Counted from the first letter of the stretch, positions 8,654 to 17,529 are shown. The stretch is DNA of 64,000 nt from Weissella paramesenteroides ATCC 33313 (GCF_000160575.1 NZ_GG697137.1:20358-84357), one strand, 5' to 3'. Made by a program: numbers and translations. Notes: generated by a model from the letters alone, not told the origin.

Positions 8654-9103
8654 TTAATCCCCTTTAACATTGATATCGCCTGCTTTGAGCCTAATTTTTT
8701 CTAATGCATATTCTGAATTATCATTATTAAAAATAATTCGATAATATCCTTTGGAACTACGTATAAGAACGTCACCTGACCCCGTTTGTAGATTGTTGAC
8801 ACTTAGTTTTTGTGGTTTTACTTGTAGTTCCTTTGCCACACTTTTAACAAGTGACACTTCTTGGCCGCTTTGTTGACTAGTTGTTTTAAAATTTGTGTAG
8901 TCATTAAATTGGATAGCAACCGTTAGTACCATCAACGTCCCAACAATAACAGCCAAGTCCTTATATTTAATATCACCCTTATTTGAAAAATAACGTGTCA
9001 ATAGAACAATGAATGTTGTGGCCAAAATCACAATAATTGCGATTCTTAAATATGGAAATTTTGTTTGATGATCTAATAAATACTGATAAGTATAAAATGT
9101 CAT
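8654..9103 (-). CDS. DUF3290 family membrane protein
   Basis: I choose the ATG at 9103 because AAGGAG stands before it; the frame upstream to 9130 lacks a signal. The 149-residue product has two N-terminal transmembrane segments (about 20-40 and 52-75) and an extracytoplasmic or cytosolic C-terminal domain of about 75 residues, the DUF3290 arrangement. It is the first gene of an operon with DUF421. No enzymatic motif is visible. Confidence 0.77.
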   Translation of the reverse strand: MTFYTYQYLLDHQTKFPYLRIAIIVILATTFIVLLTRYFSNKGDIKYKDLAVIVGTLMVLTVAIQFNDYTNFKTTSQQSGQEVSLVKSVAKELQVKPQKLSVNNLQTGSGDVLIRSSKGYYRIIFNNDNSEYALEKIRLKAGDINVKGD

Positions 9104-9168
9104 TTCCCACTCCTTATGATTACTTTTCACCCAGAAAACTACGGCATACTATTTATTTCATTCTACAC

Positions 9169-9214
9169 TAAAAAATGCATCAAAATTGGTGACTGAACGC
9201 CGATATGATGCATT
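9169..9214 (-). terminator. Terminator after the GNAT gene
   Basis: AATGCATCA (9174-9182) pairs with TGATGCATT (9206-9214) around a 23-base loop. A T run lies on the minus strand at 9169-9173. Confidence 0.65.
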
Positions 9215-9270
9215 AAAGTAGGATTTAATTATCAAAGGACCGCACGAGACTAATTCACTGTAAACTAAAC

Positions 9271-9296
9271 ACAATAATCCAATTTTTGGCCGTCTA
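9271..9296 (+). repeat. Possible relic of the dispersed repeat
   Basis: The 13-mer AATTTTTGGCCGT is shared exactly with repeat copy B (around 5103-5115), with looser similarity on the left flank. The match is short, so this may be chance. Confidence 0.3.
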
Positions 9297-9337
9297 CATA
9301 ATCTCTTGGTCGATTAGTTGCTTTAACTATGTCCATT

Positions 9338-9820
9338 TTATACTGACATAACAAAGAAATGATCCATTTCTGAATGTTCAGCTTCTTTTAAAGGCTTAGT
9401 CAGCTCGGTAAAGCCATACGTTTTATAGACATGAATTGCTGTTGCAAGGTTATGATGCGTCTCAAGATAAACCTGCTGATAACCAACTTCTTTTGCAAAT
9501 TGAAGTGCTTGATCCAGTAACTGATAGCTTAGATGATGGCCTTGTGCCTTTTTATCAATGTACAATTTTTGTAATTCAGCAACCTTATTCTGCACATCAT
9601 ACTCAGCAATTCCAGCGCCACCTACTACTTCTTGAAAGTTATTAATGGCAACAAAGTACTGACGACCAGCTTTCAGCCTATAAAAATCACTGAGATGTGC
9701 CAGCTCCGGATCAAAATAAGCTGTACCTGGTATATCTAATTGATAAGCCTTTAAAGAATTCTGAACCAACTTTTTCAAATATGGATCATCGCTTTTTTGA
9801 ATGGGTCTAATTGTTATCAT
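9338..9820 (-). CDS. GNAT-family N-acetyltransferase
   Basis: The 160-residue protein has the GNAT fold pattern. It begins with ITIRPIQKSDDPYLKKLVQ, then has a central strand VVGGAGIAEY, the acetyl-CoA loop region LYIDKKAQGHHLSYQLLDQAL, and a C-terminal HNLATAIHVYKTYGFTEL. It would transfer an acetyl group to a small molecule or protein amine in the cytosol; the acceptor cannot be read from sequence. It lies 33 bases after the YbaK-like gene on the same strand and may be co-transcribed with it. Confidence 0.78.
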   Translation of the reverse strand: MITIRPIQKSDDPYLKKLVQNSLKAYQLDIPGTAYFDPELAHLSDFYRLKAGRQYFVAINNFQEVVGGAGIAEYDVQNKVAELQKLYIDKKAQGHHLSYQLLDQALQFAKEVGYQQVYLETHHNLATAIHVYKTYGFTELTKPLKEAEHSEMDHFFVMSV

Positions 9821-9853
9821 CTATGTTTCTCCAATAGCCAAAATAATTTCGTT

Positions 9854-10336
9854 TTAAACCGCTTCGTTTGGCCAACCCTTACAGACATCTACCCAATGAT
9901 CAGCATGTGTGTAGTTGTTCAACTCTGATAATGATAATTCAACCGCACTATGGTCATCTCCTGCAGCAGGATACACAACTTCAAAGCGTTTTAATGAGTT
10001 ATCTAAAAAGATACCAACGCCATCATTTGTCATAAACGGACATACACCGCCTGGGGCATGTCCAATATAACTTTCAACCTCATCGCTATGAATCATTTTA
10101 GGTCGCTTATGAAATTCTTGCTTAAATTTTTGATTATCTACTTTGGCATCCCCTGCCATCACGATTAGTATCGGTTCATCACCTACCAAAAAAGACATTG
10201 TTTTGGCAATATGTTCCGGTTCACAATCTAAAGCATGTGCTGCCTCTAATACTGTGGCACTAGATTCATCAAAATGCTTTACCCGATTCCCTAAGCCGAC
10301 TTGCTCAAAATATTGACTAACACTTTCAAAAGACAC
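9854..10336 (-). CDS. YbaK/ProX-type aminoacyl-tRNA deacylase
   Basis: The 160-residue single-domain protein has the YbaK/EbsC fold. It contains AKTMSFLVGDEPILIVMAGDAKVDNQKFK, where the lysine ahead of the second strand is the usual substrate-contacting residue, and GHAPGGVCPF, the conserved glycine-rich loop. Such proteins remove wrongly attached amino acids from tRNAs in trans (YbaK, ProXp types). Which tRNA it edits is not evident. A second, divergent member sits at 32968-33468, and a B3/B4 editing-domain protein at 12995-13678, so this region is rich in candidate trans-editing factors. Confidence 0.77.
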   Translation of the reverse strand: MSFESVSQYFEQVGLGNRVKHFDESSATVLEAAHALDCEPEHIAKTMSFLVGDEPILIVMAGDAKVDNQKFKQEFHKRPKMIHSDEVESYIGHAPGGVCPFMTNDGVGIFLDNSLKRFEVVYPAAGDDHSAVELSLSELNNYTHADHWVDVCKGWPNEAV

Positions 10337-10412
10337 ACGATCATCCCCCTTATCTTCAAATATTCAGTTAGTTTAGAACACACGGACCAATTAGTAAAAT
10401 AAAAATCTCTCA

Positions 10413-10440
10413 CTTAAACGCGTTCCAGAAGTCTGAGCCT
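10413..10440 (-). repeat. Dispersed intergenic repeat, copy D (core only, reverse orientation)
   Basis: Read on the minus strand, this is GGCTCAGACTTCTGGAACGC followed by GTTTAA. It matches the GGCTTCAGACTTTTGGAGCG core of copy A and the equivalent core of copy B. It directly follows the LacI regulator gene. Confidence 0.5.
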
Positions 10441-10443
10441 CAC

Positions 10444-11397
10444 TTAAATTGTCTGACCTGTTCGCAAAATTAATTCAGATGCTACTGGAATATGTTCAAT
10501 TTTTTTACTAATGACCAAATTCACTGCATTTTCACCAACTTCTTCATAATGATGATCAATCGTTGATATATTCATTAAACGACTGGCAACCTCATCTTCT
10601 TGACCAATCATTGCTGGTACTGGTTGGTGATGGTCACGGTAACATTGGTAAATACCAGCTGCAATATTATCCCCATTCGCAAAAATAAAATCTGGTGGTT
10701 CAGGTAATGATAGATAATGCTCTGCAGCATGATAGCCATCTGTAAATCCTAAAATACCAGTTACTATATATTCTGATTTTGGTTTCTGATGGAACACTTG
10801 TTCGTAACAATCAATCGTGGCTCGCGTTGTTGGACTAAAGCCATAGGCCCGGTTCAAAGTTATTGCCACACGCTGAAAATTTTCTTTTTTTACGAGATCA
10901 AACACTTCTAAATATGTTTTATTACGAACTGCATATGTCGATGCAATTGGCACATCACCAAGATTGCGGCAGCATACAATCGGACCATATTTTGTATACA
11001 ACAGCATCGTTTTGAGCGATAATGTATGCGATGTAAATATCAGTCCATCATATTTTTTTTGATGCAGTTGTTCTAAATACTGTCTTTCTAATTCAGAATC
11101 ATAATTTGATTTTAGGGCAATCACACTGTATCCTGCATTAAATGCAGCTTTGGCAATGCTCGCTAATAGTTGTGAAAAATAAGAATATTCCAAAAAAGGC
11201 ACAACAACACCAATCGTTTTCGTTTGCCCAGTACTTAAATCGCGGGCAATCGTGTTCGGCACATAATCCGTGTTTTCAACCACTCGTTGGATTGCTTGTG
11301 CGGCTTTCGCTGAAACATACCCATTTTTGTTTATGTATCGTGAGACGGTTGCCACGGAATACCCTGACAATCGTGCAATATCTTTAATATTAGCCAT
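10444..11397 (-). CDS. LacI-family transcriptional regulator
   Basis: The 317-residue regulator starts at the ATG at 11397, preceded by GGGGGAGAG. The N-terminal helix-turn-helix reads IKDIARLSGYSVATVSRYIN with the hinge region behind it. A periplasmic-binding-like ligand domain follows (KTIGVVVPFLEYSYFSQLLASI, ending GENAVNLVISK). It is co-transcribed with the HAD phosphatase 22 bases upstream. The effector is probably a sugar or sugar phosphate, but no sugar transporter is linked, so its targets are not clear. Confidence 0.85.
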   Translation of the reverse strand: MANIKDIARLSGYSVATVSRYINKNGYVSAKAAQAIQRVVENTDYVPNTIARDLSTGQTKTIGVVVPFLEYSYFSQLLASIAKAAFNAGYSVIALKSNYDSELERQYLEQLHQKKYDGLIFTSHTLSLKTMLLYTKYGPIVCCRNLGDVPIASTYAVRNKTYLEVFDLVKKENFQRVAITLNRAYGFSPTTRATIDCYEQVFHQKPKSEYIVTGILGFTDGYHAAEHYLSLPEPPDFIFANGDNIAAGIYQCYRDHHQPVPAMIGQEDEVASRLMNISTIDHHYEEVGENAVNLVISKKIEHIPVASELILRTGQTI

Positions 11398-11419
11398 ACT
11401 CTCCCCCCTCACACATAAA

Positions 11420-12232
11420 TTACGGTTGATTTAATAAGAACTTTTCAATGCCGTAGGCAACACCATCAGCTGTATTAGTTTTCGTCACATAGTTTGCAGA
11501 TTGTTTGACGTTCGTTGGTGCGTTTCCCATCGCAATTGATGTCCCAACTTCATAGAACATTGACAGATCGTTTTGTCCATCCCCAAATGCAGCTGTTTCT
11601 ACCTGTGATAATTGTTCACGAGCAATAATATATGAGACGCCAAATGCTTTTTCCGCGATATCACTGGTAATTTCCAAGTGACTAGCATCTGATTGTTGCA
11701 CGTTAATACCTGGTAACTCTAAATTCAGAATTGCTTGTTGCATAAAATCTAATTGCGTCTCGCTCAAATCAATCAACATAATTTTAAAAATACCAGTCTG
11801 ACTATTCTGTGTAACCTCTGACAAATCTGAGTATTGCGGTTTCATTCCCGTAAATAATATTTCCCGATCTATCGCTGCTGAGGCATGATCAACTAACCAA
11901 CTATCCTGTGTGTAGTAGCTGAGACTAACCTCCGGATACGTACTTGCTAACCAATTAATTAGTTTAATGCTGACCATCTGTTCAATCGGATACGCTTGTA
12001 ATACTTGCATATCCGTACCATTCATTTGATAAATTAACCCACCATTAAAAGCCACTTGTGGTGCATCTAATGCCAAGTCATGAATTGCAAAGATCATTTC
12101 TTGTGGTGCCCGCGCTGATACCAATGTCACTGGTATTTGTGAATTTTGGATTGCAATAATTGTGTTTTTTGTAAGCAACCCCCGATCATCCAGTAAAGTC
12201 CCATCCATATCCAAAAAAATTTGTTTGATCAT
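11420..12232 (-). CDS. Cof-type HAD hydrolase
   Basis: The 270-residue protein has the HAD nucleophile motif FLDMDGTLLDD (residues 6-16), motif II TLVSARAPQEM and the acidic metal-binding motif FGDGQNDLSMF. The C2-type cap between them marks the Cof/YidA subfamily, which dephosphorylates sugar phosphates, FMN or similar small substrates. It is the first gene of an operon with the LacI regulator. The exact substrate is unknown. Confidence 0.83.
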   Translation of the reverse strand: MIKQIFLDMDGTLLDDRGLLTKNTIIAIQNSQIPVTLVSARAPQEMIFAIHDLALDAPQVAFNGGLIYQMNGTDMQVLQAYPIEQMVSIKLINWLASTYPEVSLSYYTQDSWLVDHASAAIDREILFTGMKPQYSDLSEVTQNSQTGIFKIMLIDLSETQLDFMQQAILNLELPGINVQQSDASHLEITSDIAEKAFGVSYIIAREQLSQVETAAFGDGQNDLSMFYEVGTSIAMGNAPTNVKQSANYVTKTNTADGVAYGIEKFLLNQP

Positions 12233-12419
12233 CCAACTTATCCCCCCAGATTTGTTTCATTCTTGCATTTATTTTAACTTATAAAATCATCTTCATGTTA
12301 AAAAGCAACAAAACTATTTTATTATTTACAATCCTGAAATGAATCATCACGTCATGCTTTATTATTTTTAGCAACGCTCTATACTAGAATATATCTTGAA
12401 AATAGCGAGGGAATAGACG

Positions 12420-12917
12420 ATGACCATCAATTTTAGATTTGCGACGAAGGACGATTTGCCAAAAATAGTAACCATTTATAATTAAGCGATCAAACTTAAA
12501 AATGTGACTGCCGATTTAGCACCGATTTCAGTATCAGATCGTAAAAAGTGGTTTGATGCGTCATCACATGAAAAATATCCAATCTGGATTATCGCTGATG
12601 ATGATCAAGTAATCGGCTGGTGTAGCCTCGGAGCATTTTATGGTCGTGCCGCTTATCAACATACTGCTGAAATTAGTATTTATATTGACGAAACCACCCG
12701 TGGTAAACATGTGGGCACTCAAACCATTCAATTTTTAGCTACGCAACTCAAACAACGTGATTTACAAAATATTGTCGCCTACGTTTTCAGACAAAATACT
12801 CCTAGTATGACACTGTTTAAAAAACAAGGTTTTGAACAATGGGGCCTATTACCTAAAGTTGCCAAAATTGATAGTCGCCATTTAGATCTAGCAATATTAG
12901 GCAAACATTTTGATTAG
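12420..12917 (+). pseudogene. Phosphinothricin-type GNAT acetyltransferase interrupted by an in-frame stop
   Basis: An ATG at 12420 with GCGAGGGAA upstream opens a frame encoding MTINFRFATKDDLPKIVTIY. It hits TAA at 12483-12485 and continues in the same frame to 12917. Related enzymes read IYNQAI at this point, so the stop most simply replaces a CAA glutamine codon. The rest is intact and typical, including WCSLGAFYGRAAYQHTAEIS, IYIDETTRGKHVGTQTIQF and the C-terminal LFKKQGFEQWG. Re-initiation at the GTG at 12504 would lose the first beta strand. It could be a recent pseudogene, a strain polymorphism or a sequencing error. Confidence 0.8.
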
Positions 12918-12942
12918 CTATTAAAGGAATAAATTGCATACA

Positions 12943-12991
12943 AAAAGGAACATTAATTACCAATGTGAAATTGGTAGACTAATGCCCCTTT
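12943..12991. terminator. Bidirectional terminator between the GNAT and B3/B4 genes
   Basis: AAAAGGAACATTAATTACCA (from 12943) pairs with the segment ending at 12991 (TTGGTAGACTAATGCCCCTT), with few mismatches, around a 7-base loop. Confidence 0.8.
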
Positions 12992-12994
12992 AAA

Positions 12995-13678
12995 CTATTG
13001 CATTGGCTGAATGGTCAATAACTTCCCTTGACCACCTAAATATTTTGTCGTTGCTGCTAGTAACTCATTAGCAACTTGATCGACATATTCTTGGGATGTT
13101 GCTGTATTGCCTTGTACAATGTAAAAAATATGGTTTGTCGCTGGCGTTATTTTTGTTTTCTCAACTTGGCGTGTTTCTAGATGACAAATAACTTCATTAT
13201 CATCATCAATATAACCGTATTCTCCTGCCTTAATGGCTTGTGGTTCATTGTTGGCACCAATTGGTACAAATTTTTCATCGCCAGTAGTTATTCGTAAATT
13301 AACATCCCCCGCAATATGGTCAATATCATGTGCCCCAAGTGCAAGCTGACTCTTGATTGAAATGACATTATACAAATCGACAACTGGATTAATTGGGAAA
13401 AGTTCCCCTCTTTTTAAAATTAATTTTAATAATGTTTCTGGTGAAGGTCGGTTATTCCGTTTAGGTAGGTGAATACGCTTATGAAGATCGAAAAAACCTT
13501 GAATAATGGGACTACCTTTTATCTTATCAGCATCTAAGTTTGCTAAAACCTTTGTCACTTCCTCATTAATATAATCTGAGAGTTCTGTTGGATAATGCGA
13601 ATTATCAACACCTGAAATCTCTACACCATCAATAACGACTCCTAAATCTGTCACTTTAGGATCTAAATTAAGTTGCAT
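12995..13678 (-). CDS. B3/B4 tRNA-binding (editing) domain protein
   Basis: The 227-residue protein matches the stand-alone B3/B4 domain, normally the editing module of the phenylalanyl-tRNA synthetase beta chain. Landmarks are IQGFFDLHKRIHLPKRNNRPSPE, NPVVDLYNVISIKSQLALGAHDID, and GEYGYIDDDNEVICHLETRQ. It probably hydrolyses or binds misacylated tRNA in the cytosol; direct evidence for these free-standing forms is sparse. The ATG at 13678 has GGGGG seven bases upstream; a TTG two codons earlier is less likely. It is a monocistronic unit. Confidence 0.8.
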   Translation of the reverse strand: MQLNLDPKVTDLGVVIDGVEISGVDNSHYPTELSDYINEEVTKVLANLDADKIKGSPIIQGFFDLHKRIHLPKRNNRPSPETLLKLILKRGELFPINPVVDLYNVISIKSQLALGAHDIDHIAGDVNLRITTGDEKFVPIGANNEPQAIKAGEYGYIDDDNEVICHLETRQVEKTKITPATNHIFYIVQGNTATSQEYVDQVANELLAATTKYLGGQGKLLTIQPMQ

Positions 13679-13881
13679 GAACAATCCCCCTTTGAATCAA
13701 ACAAATAGTATCATTACAATCGAAAAAAGGTCATGATAACCTTAAAAAGTCCAACTGATATTGCAGCTATAAAACTTATTTGCTAATTACTCTAACGCAT
13801 TTATCTTAATTTGCAAATAATTCGCAGCATTTGATTAAATTTTTTTACGTTTGAGAATCATAATACTTAAATAATTTCATA

Positions 13882-13917
13882 AAAAAGAGGTTGAGACGAA
13901 AATGTCCCAACCTTTTC
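13882..13917 (-). terminator. Terminator after the NmrA-like reductase
   Basis: AGAGGTTGAGAC pairs with GTCCCAACCTTTT around a short loop. It is the same GTTGRGAC/GTCCCAAC hairpin type as at 1385 and 5226, with an A run on the left giving a minus-strand T run. Confidence 0.7.
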
Positions 13918-13941
13918 TTTATGAAATTATATAAAGTATAT

Positions 13942-14799
13942 TTACTTACCTAACAATTGTTGCAATGATTCTTTTATTGTAACAAATGGTCGACCAAGAT
14001 ATTGTTCAATATCACTTGGCTCAACCGCTAGGCTACCGCTTTTCACAACTGATTGTGATCCAGCTATCATATCAGCAAAGTCTTGTGGTAGTCCTGCATT
14101 ATCTTGCAAAAATTGTGAAGCTGTATCCACGTCTGCATCAACAACGTCTAGTTTAGTCCCTGTAACAGACTCAACCACTTCTGCTAGTTGCTTATAGGTA
14201 ATCAATGGGTTTCCAGCTTCTAAAACACTTGGGAAATCGAACTTACCAGATACGGCACGAGCACCTAACTTAGCTAGCTCACTACGTAGCACCCAACCTG
14301 CTTTGCCATCACCACCTGCATGAACAAGCTTACCAACCTTTAATGCTGCCTCAATAAGTGGCAGATCATTTTCCATATACCAGTTATTACGTAAAAATGT
14401 ATGTGCGATGCCTGACGTAAGAATTGCTTTCTCAGTGTAAGCATGCTCCTCAGCCAATGGACTCGTTGAAGTATCCGCTTTATTAAAACTCGTATAGGCA
14501 ATGTACGATACACCTGCATTTTTGGCTGCATCAACAACATGTTGGTGTTGTGCCTTACGTGATCCAACTTCACTACTTGAAACAAATAACAATCTATCAA
14601 TACCTGAAAATGCCTTCTCTAAGGACTCAGGATCATCATAAGTTGCAATTCTAACCTGGAAACCTTTATCGCGAAGGGTAGCTGCTTTTTCTTCGCTTCT
14701 AGCCAAAGCAAAAATCTCATCCTGTGGTACCAATGTCTTTAGTTCATTTAGGGCGGCTGCACCATAGCCTCCCGTTGCACCAGTTACTAAAATAGTCAT
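13942..14799 (-). CDS. NmrA/YtfG-like NAD(P)-dependent reductase (atypical SDR)
   Basis: The 285-residue cytosolic protein begins with a dinucleotide-binding motif, ILVTGATGGYGAAAL (GxxGxxG, residues 7-13). It has SSSEVGSRKAQHQHVVDAAKNAGV and YTSFNKADTS, where an SDR tyrosine-lysine pair would sit, and FLRNNWYMEN. This places it with the QOR2/YtfG and azoreductase-like atypical SDRs, which reduce quinones or sense the NADP pool. It is transcribed divergently from an Rrf2 regulator across a perfect palindrome, so it is probably the regulator's target, in a redox or electrophile response. Confidence 0.8.
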   Translation of the reverse strand: MTILVTGATGGYGAAALNELKTLVPQDEIFALARSEEKAATLRDKGFQVRIATYDDPESLEKAFSGIDRLLFVSSSEVGSRKAQHQHVVDAAKNAGVSYIAYTSFNKADTSTSPLAEEHAYTEKAILTSGIAHTFLRNNWYMENDLPLIEAALKVGKLVHAGGDGKAGWVLRSELAKLGARAVSGKFDFPSVLEAGNPLITYKQLAEVVESVTGTKLDVVDADVDTASQFLQDNAGLPQDFADMIAGSQSVVKSGSLAVEPSDIEQYLGRPFVTIKESLQQLLGK

Positions 14800-14832
14800 A
14801 ACGATACACCCTTTCTAATTTTAAATCATAAT

Positions 14833-14864
14833 ACCTGTATTTTTATTTTGTACAGGTTTATAAT
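14833..14864. promoter_or_regulatory. Palindromic operator and -10 in the NmrA/Rrf2 divergent region
   Basis: ACCTGTA (14833-14839) and TACAGGT (14851-14857) form a perfect 7-bp inverted repeat with an 11-base spacer. A plus-strand TATAAT sits directly behind it at 14859-14864, so a protein on the palindrome would block both divergent promoters. It is the obvious candidate site for the Rrf2 protein. Confidence 0.65.
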
Positions 14865-14927
14865 AAATCATTAAGCGACGTTGGTCAATCTTCGTTTATC
14901 AAAATAACCAATACCGAGGTAATTCAC

Positions 14928-15392
14928 ATGAAGCATTCTGTACAATTTAGTGATGCCGTCCATCTTCTTGCCTATATTGCTATTTTCCATGACTCAAATC
15001 GATTATCAAGTACTGATATAGCTGCAAGTATCCAAACTAACCCAAGTAACGTACGTAAAATAATGTGTCAGTTACGTGATGCTGACCTCATCGAAACAAC
15101 TAATGGTATTCCGAAGCCATGCTTAGTTAAAGATCCACATGATATTTCGTTCTTTGATATTTATCAGAGTTTGGATCATGCACAGCTTTTCCAGATAGAT
15201 ACCAATACGGAATCAAAATGTATTGTTGGTGGTAATATCCAGGATGTCTTGTCTGACGAATATCTTTTGTTACAGCAAGTTGTTGAAGAAAAAATGAAAC
15301 AAATTTCTCTAGATCATGTTCTTAAAAAAATCAGTCAAGCGGAACTAGCCAAAAATCCAATGAATCAAAATTTTGTTTCTGAATTTTTATAA
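14928..15392 (+). CDS. Rrf2-family transcriptional regulator
   Basis: The 154-residue winged-helix protein begins with SVQFSDAVHLLAYIAIF and has the recognition segment LSSTDIAASIQTNPSNVRKIMCQLRDADLIET, which is characteristic of Rrf2/YwnA. It has cysteines in IMCQL, KPCL and SKCIV, but not the closely spaced three-cysteine iron-sulfur cluster motif of IscR or NsrR. It may therefore sense thiol stress or small molecules instead. It likely represses itself and the divergent NmrA-like reductase through the palindrome between them. Confidence 0.83.
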   Translation: MKHSVQFSDAVHLLAYIAIFHDSNRLSSTDIAASIQTNPSNVRKIMCQLRDADLIETTNGIPKPCLVKDPHDISFFDIYQSLDHAQLFQIDTNTESKCIVGGNIQDVLSDEYLLLQQVVEEKMKQISLDHVLKKISQAELAKNPMNQNFVSEFL

Positions 15393-15539
15393 ATTCATGC
15401 ACGAAATATCGGTTATTTATACAGTCCATCATATGACCAGTTATAACCCTAAAAGGCTGATAAAATAACTAGAGGTAATTGAATCATTGGAATTTTAAGC
15501 TTACGATATTATGCAACTGTTACGCTCTTTTATATCAAA

Positions 15540-15582
15540 TGTAGGCGCTTTCTTGTTGCTTCTTTTTAGTAAGTGTACTATA
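15540..15582 (+). promoter_or_regulatory. Pyruvate oxidase promoter with imperfect cre-like site
   Basis: TTGTTG (15554-15559) and TACTAT (15577-15582), spaced 17 bases, form a plausible promoter. TGTAGGCGCTTTCT (15540-15553) just upstream resembles the CcpA site, with two mismatches to the consensus TGWNANCGNTNWCA. Carbon catabolite control of pox is common in lactic acid bacteria, so CcpA binding is plausible but unproven. Confidence 0.4.
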
Positions 15583-15632
15583 GTGATTGTGAAGTCGCAT
15601 TGTTTTCATATAATCATAGGGGGTTATGTTAA

Positions 15633-17384
15633 ATGAGCAAAAAGATTAATGCAGCAGAAGCCATGTTAAAAGTATTAGAGGACTGGCACGTCGACCATCT
15701 ATTTGGTCTACCAGGTGGATCGTTTGATTCAACAATGAATGCGATTCATAATCGTCAGGATACCATCAAGTATATCCAAGTACGTCATGAAGAAACTGGT
15801 GCCATTGCTGCATCTGGGGAAGCAAAATTAACTGGTAAAATTGGTGTGACATTTGGTTCAGCTGGACCAGGTGCTGTCCACCTACTCAATGGATTATATG
15901 ATGCCAAGCATGATCATGCACCGGTTCTAGCACTTGTTGCTCAGGTTCCGACAGCCACAATGAATACAGATTATTTCCAAGAATTAAATCAAAACCCAAT
16001 TTTTGAAGATGTTTCTGTTTACAACCGAACTGTCATGACAGCTGAACAATTACCAGCTGTTGTTGACCAAGCCATCCGTAAAGCCTATGAAAATTCAGGT
16101 GTTGCGGTGGTAACAATTCCAAAAGATCTTGGTTGGGCAGATATTGATGATACTTTTGAATCAACTGCTGGTACTTTCACATTTACCGATAACTATCCGC
16201 TACCTGATGAAACTGCTGTTGCCAAAGCCGTTGATATTCTGAAAAATGCAAAACGGCCACTGATCTACTTTGGTTTAGGGGCTAAAAATGCAGATACTGA
16301 ACTACGTGAATTCTCGGAAAAACTACAGATTCCATTGATGTCATCTGCTCTTGCCAAGGGGGTCATCGATAATTCATATCCAGCCTACATGTTAAGCGCT
16401 GGTCGAGTTGCTACGAAACCAGGTGTTGATGCCATCTCAAATGCTGATGCCATCTTATTCATTGGAACCAATATGCCATATCTACATTTCTTTGCTGATC
16501 CAAATGCAAAGTTTATTCAAGTTGACGTCAAACCATCGAACATGGGTAAGCGTCATAAAGTAGATGTTGGTATTCTAGCCGATGCTAAGACAACGCTACA
16601 ATCACTAATTAAAGCCAGTGATACTGTGCAATCACGACCATACTATGATGCACTAGTTGCTGATAAGAAGGATTGGAATAACTGGCTAACCCAATTTGAA
16701 GATCAAAGCGATACGCCATTAACCGTCGATACCGTATTTGCCCAAATCAACCGGATTGCAGACGATGATGCTATCTTCTCAGTTGATGTTGGTAATGTCA
16801 CTGTCGATAGTTTCCGTCTATTAAAGATGAAGCCAACACAAAAAATTACAACATCAGCTTGGTACGCAACTATGGGCTATGCTGTGCCAACTGCCATTGG
16901 CGCAAAAGCCTCATACCCAGATCGCCAAGTATTTTCAATTAATGGTGACGGTGGCTTTACAATGAATATGCAAGACATCCTCACACAGGTAAAGTACAAC
17001 CAATCAATTATCAATGTTGTTCTAACTAATGAATCATTAGGATTTATCGAAGGTGAACAAGATGATAATCAACAACCACATTCCGGTGTTGATCTAATCG
17101 ATGCTGAATTTGGGGATGTTGCCACTGCCCTGGGTGCCAAGGGATATGAGGTGCATACCTTACCAGAATTAAAGCAAGCCTTTGATGAGGCAAAGTCAGC
17201 CCAAGGTCCTGTTGTAATTGATGTTAAAATTTCTAATTTACGGCCATTACCAGTTGAACAATTGGCGCTAGAACCTAATGAAAGCTTTGATCAGGCTTAT
17301 GTTGATGCCTTCATTGAAAAGTATCATGCAGCCGGTTTGACGCCAATTAGTCACTTTTTAGAAGAGCATCACGTTGAAAAATAA
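15633..17384 (+). CDS. pox: Pyruvate oxidase (phosphate-dependent, H2O2- and acetyl-phosphate-forming)
   Basis: The 583-residue enzyme is close to the length of known lactic pyruvate oxidases. It has the three-domain ThDP plan: the catalytic glutamate in RHEETGAIAASGE (E53), a central FAD-binding domain (about 190-340, with PLIYFGLGAKN) and the C-terminal ThDP motif. That motif begins at NGDGG (437-441) and ends at the asparagine of TNESLGF (about 465). It converts pyruvate, phosphate and oxygen to acetyl phosphate, CO2 and hydrogen peroxide in the cytosol, giving extra ATP through acetate kinase. Acetolactate synthase is less likely because of the SpxB-like sequence. The ribosome site AGGGGG precedes ATG. 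It is transcribed alone. Confidence 0.88.
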   Translation: MSKKINAAEAMLKVLEDWHVDHLFGLPGGSFDSTMNAIHNRQDTIKYIQVRHEETGAIAASGEAKLTGKIGVTFGSAGPGAVHLLNGLYDAKHDHAPVLALVAQVPTATMNTDYFQELNQNPIFEDVSVYNRTVMTAEQLPAVVDQAIRKAYENSGVAVVTIPKDLGWADIDDTFESTAGTFTFTDNYPLPDETAVAKAVDILKNAKRPLIYFGLGAKNADTELREFSEKLQIPLMSSALAKGVIDNSYPAYMLSAGRVATKPGVDAISNADAILFIGTNMPYLHFFADPNAKFIQVDVKPSNMGKRHKVDVGILADAKTTLQSLIKASDTVQSRPYYDALVADKKDWNNWLTQFEDQSDTPLTVDTVFAQINRIADDDAIFSVDVGNVTVDSFRLLKMKPTQKITTSAWYATMGYAVPTAIGAKASYPDRQVFSINGDGGFTMNMQDILTQVKYNQSIINVVLTNESLGFIEGEQDDNQQPHSGVDLIDAEFGDVATALGAKGYEVHTLPELKQAFDEAKSAQGPVVIDVKISNLRPLPVEQLALEPNESFDQAYVDAFIEKYHAAGLTPISHFLEEHHVEK

Positions 17385-17402
17385 TTAATCGCATCAAAAA
17401 TA

Positions 17403-17445
17403 GATTTCATGTCAAAATTCAAAAGATATGAAGTCTTTTTTTATA
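17403..17445 (+). terminator. Terminator after pyruvate oxidase
   Basis: GATTTCATGTC pairs with GATATGAAGTC in an 11-bp stem with two G-T pairs, followed by seven T residues. Confidence 0.75.
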
Positions 17446-17529
17446 TAAGCATAAAGTGTCATCTGCTTATCACTGGTGCTAGAATAGAAAAAACAAAGTT
17501 ATAATTCATACAAGGATGGTCCCTAACAA

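Noticed and set aside
9262..9337. Possible coding relic on the minus strand (MDIVKATNRPRDYVDGQKLD)
   Set aside because: About 23 codons without recognisable homology and overlapping a possible repeat trace; not enough to call.
14340..14600. 86-codon ORF within the NmrA-like gene
   Set aside because: It is on the same strand in another frame of a clear gene and has no start signal.
15540..15553. cre site as a firm feature
   Set aside because: Two mismatches to the consensus mean it is kept only as a tentative part of the pox promoter.
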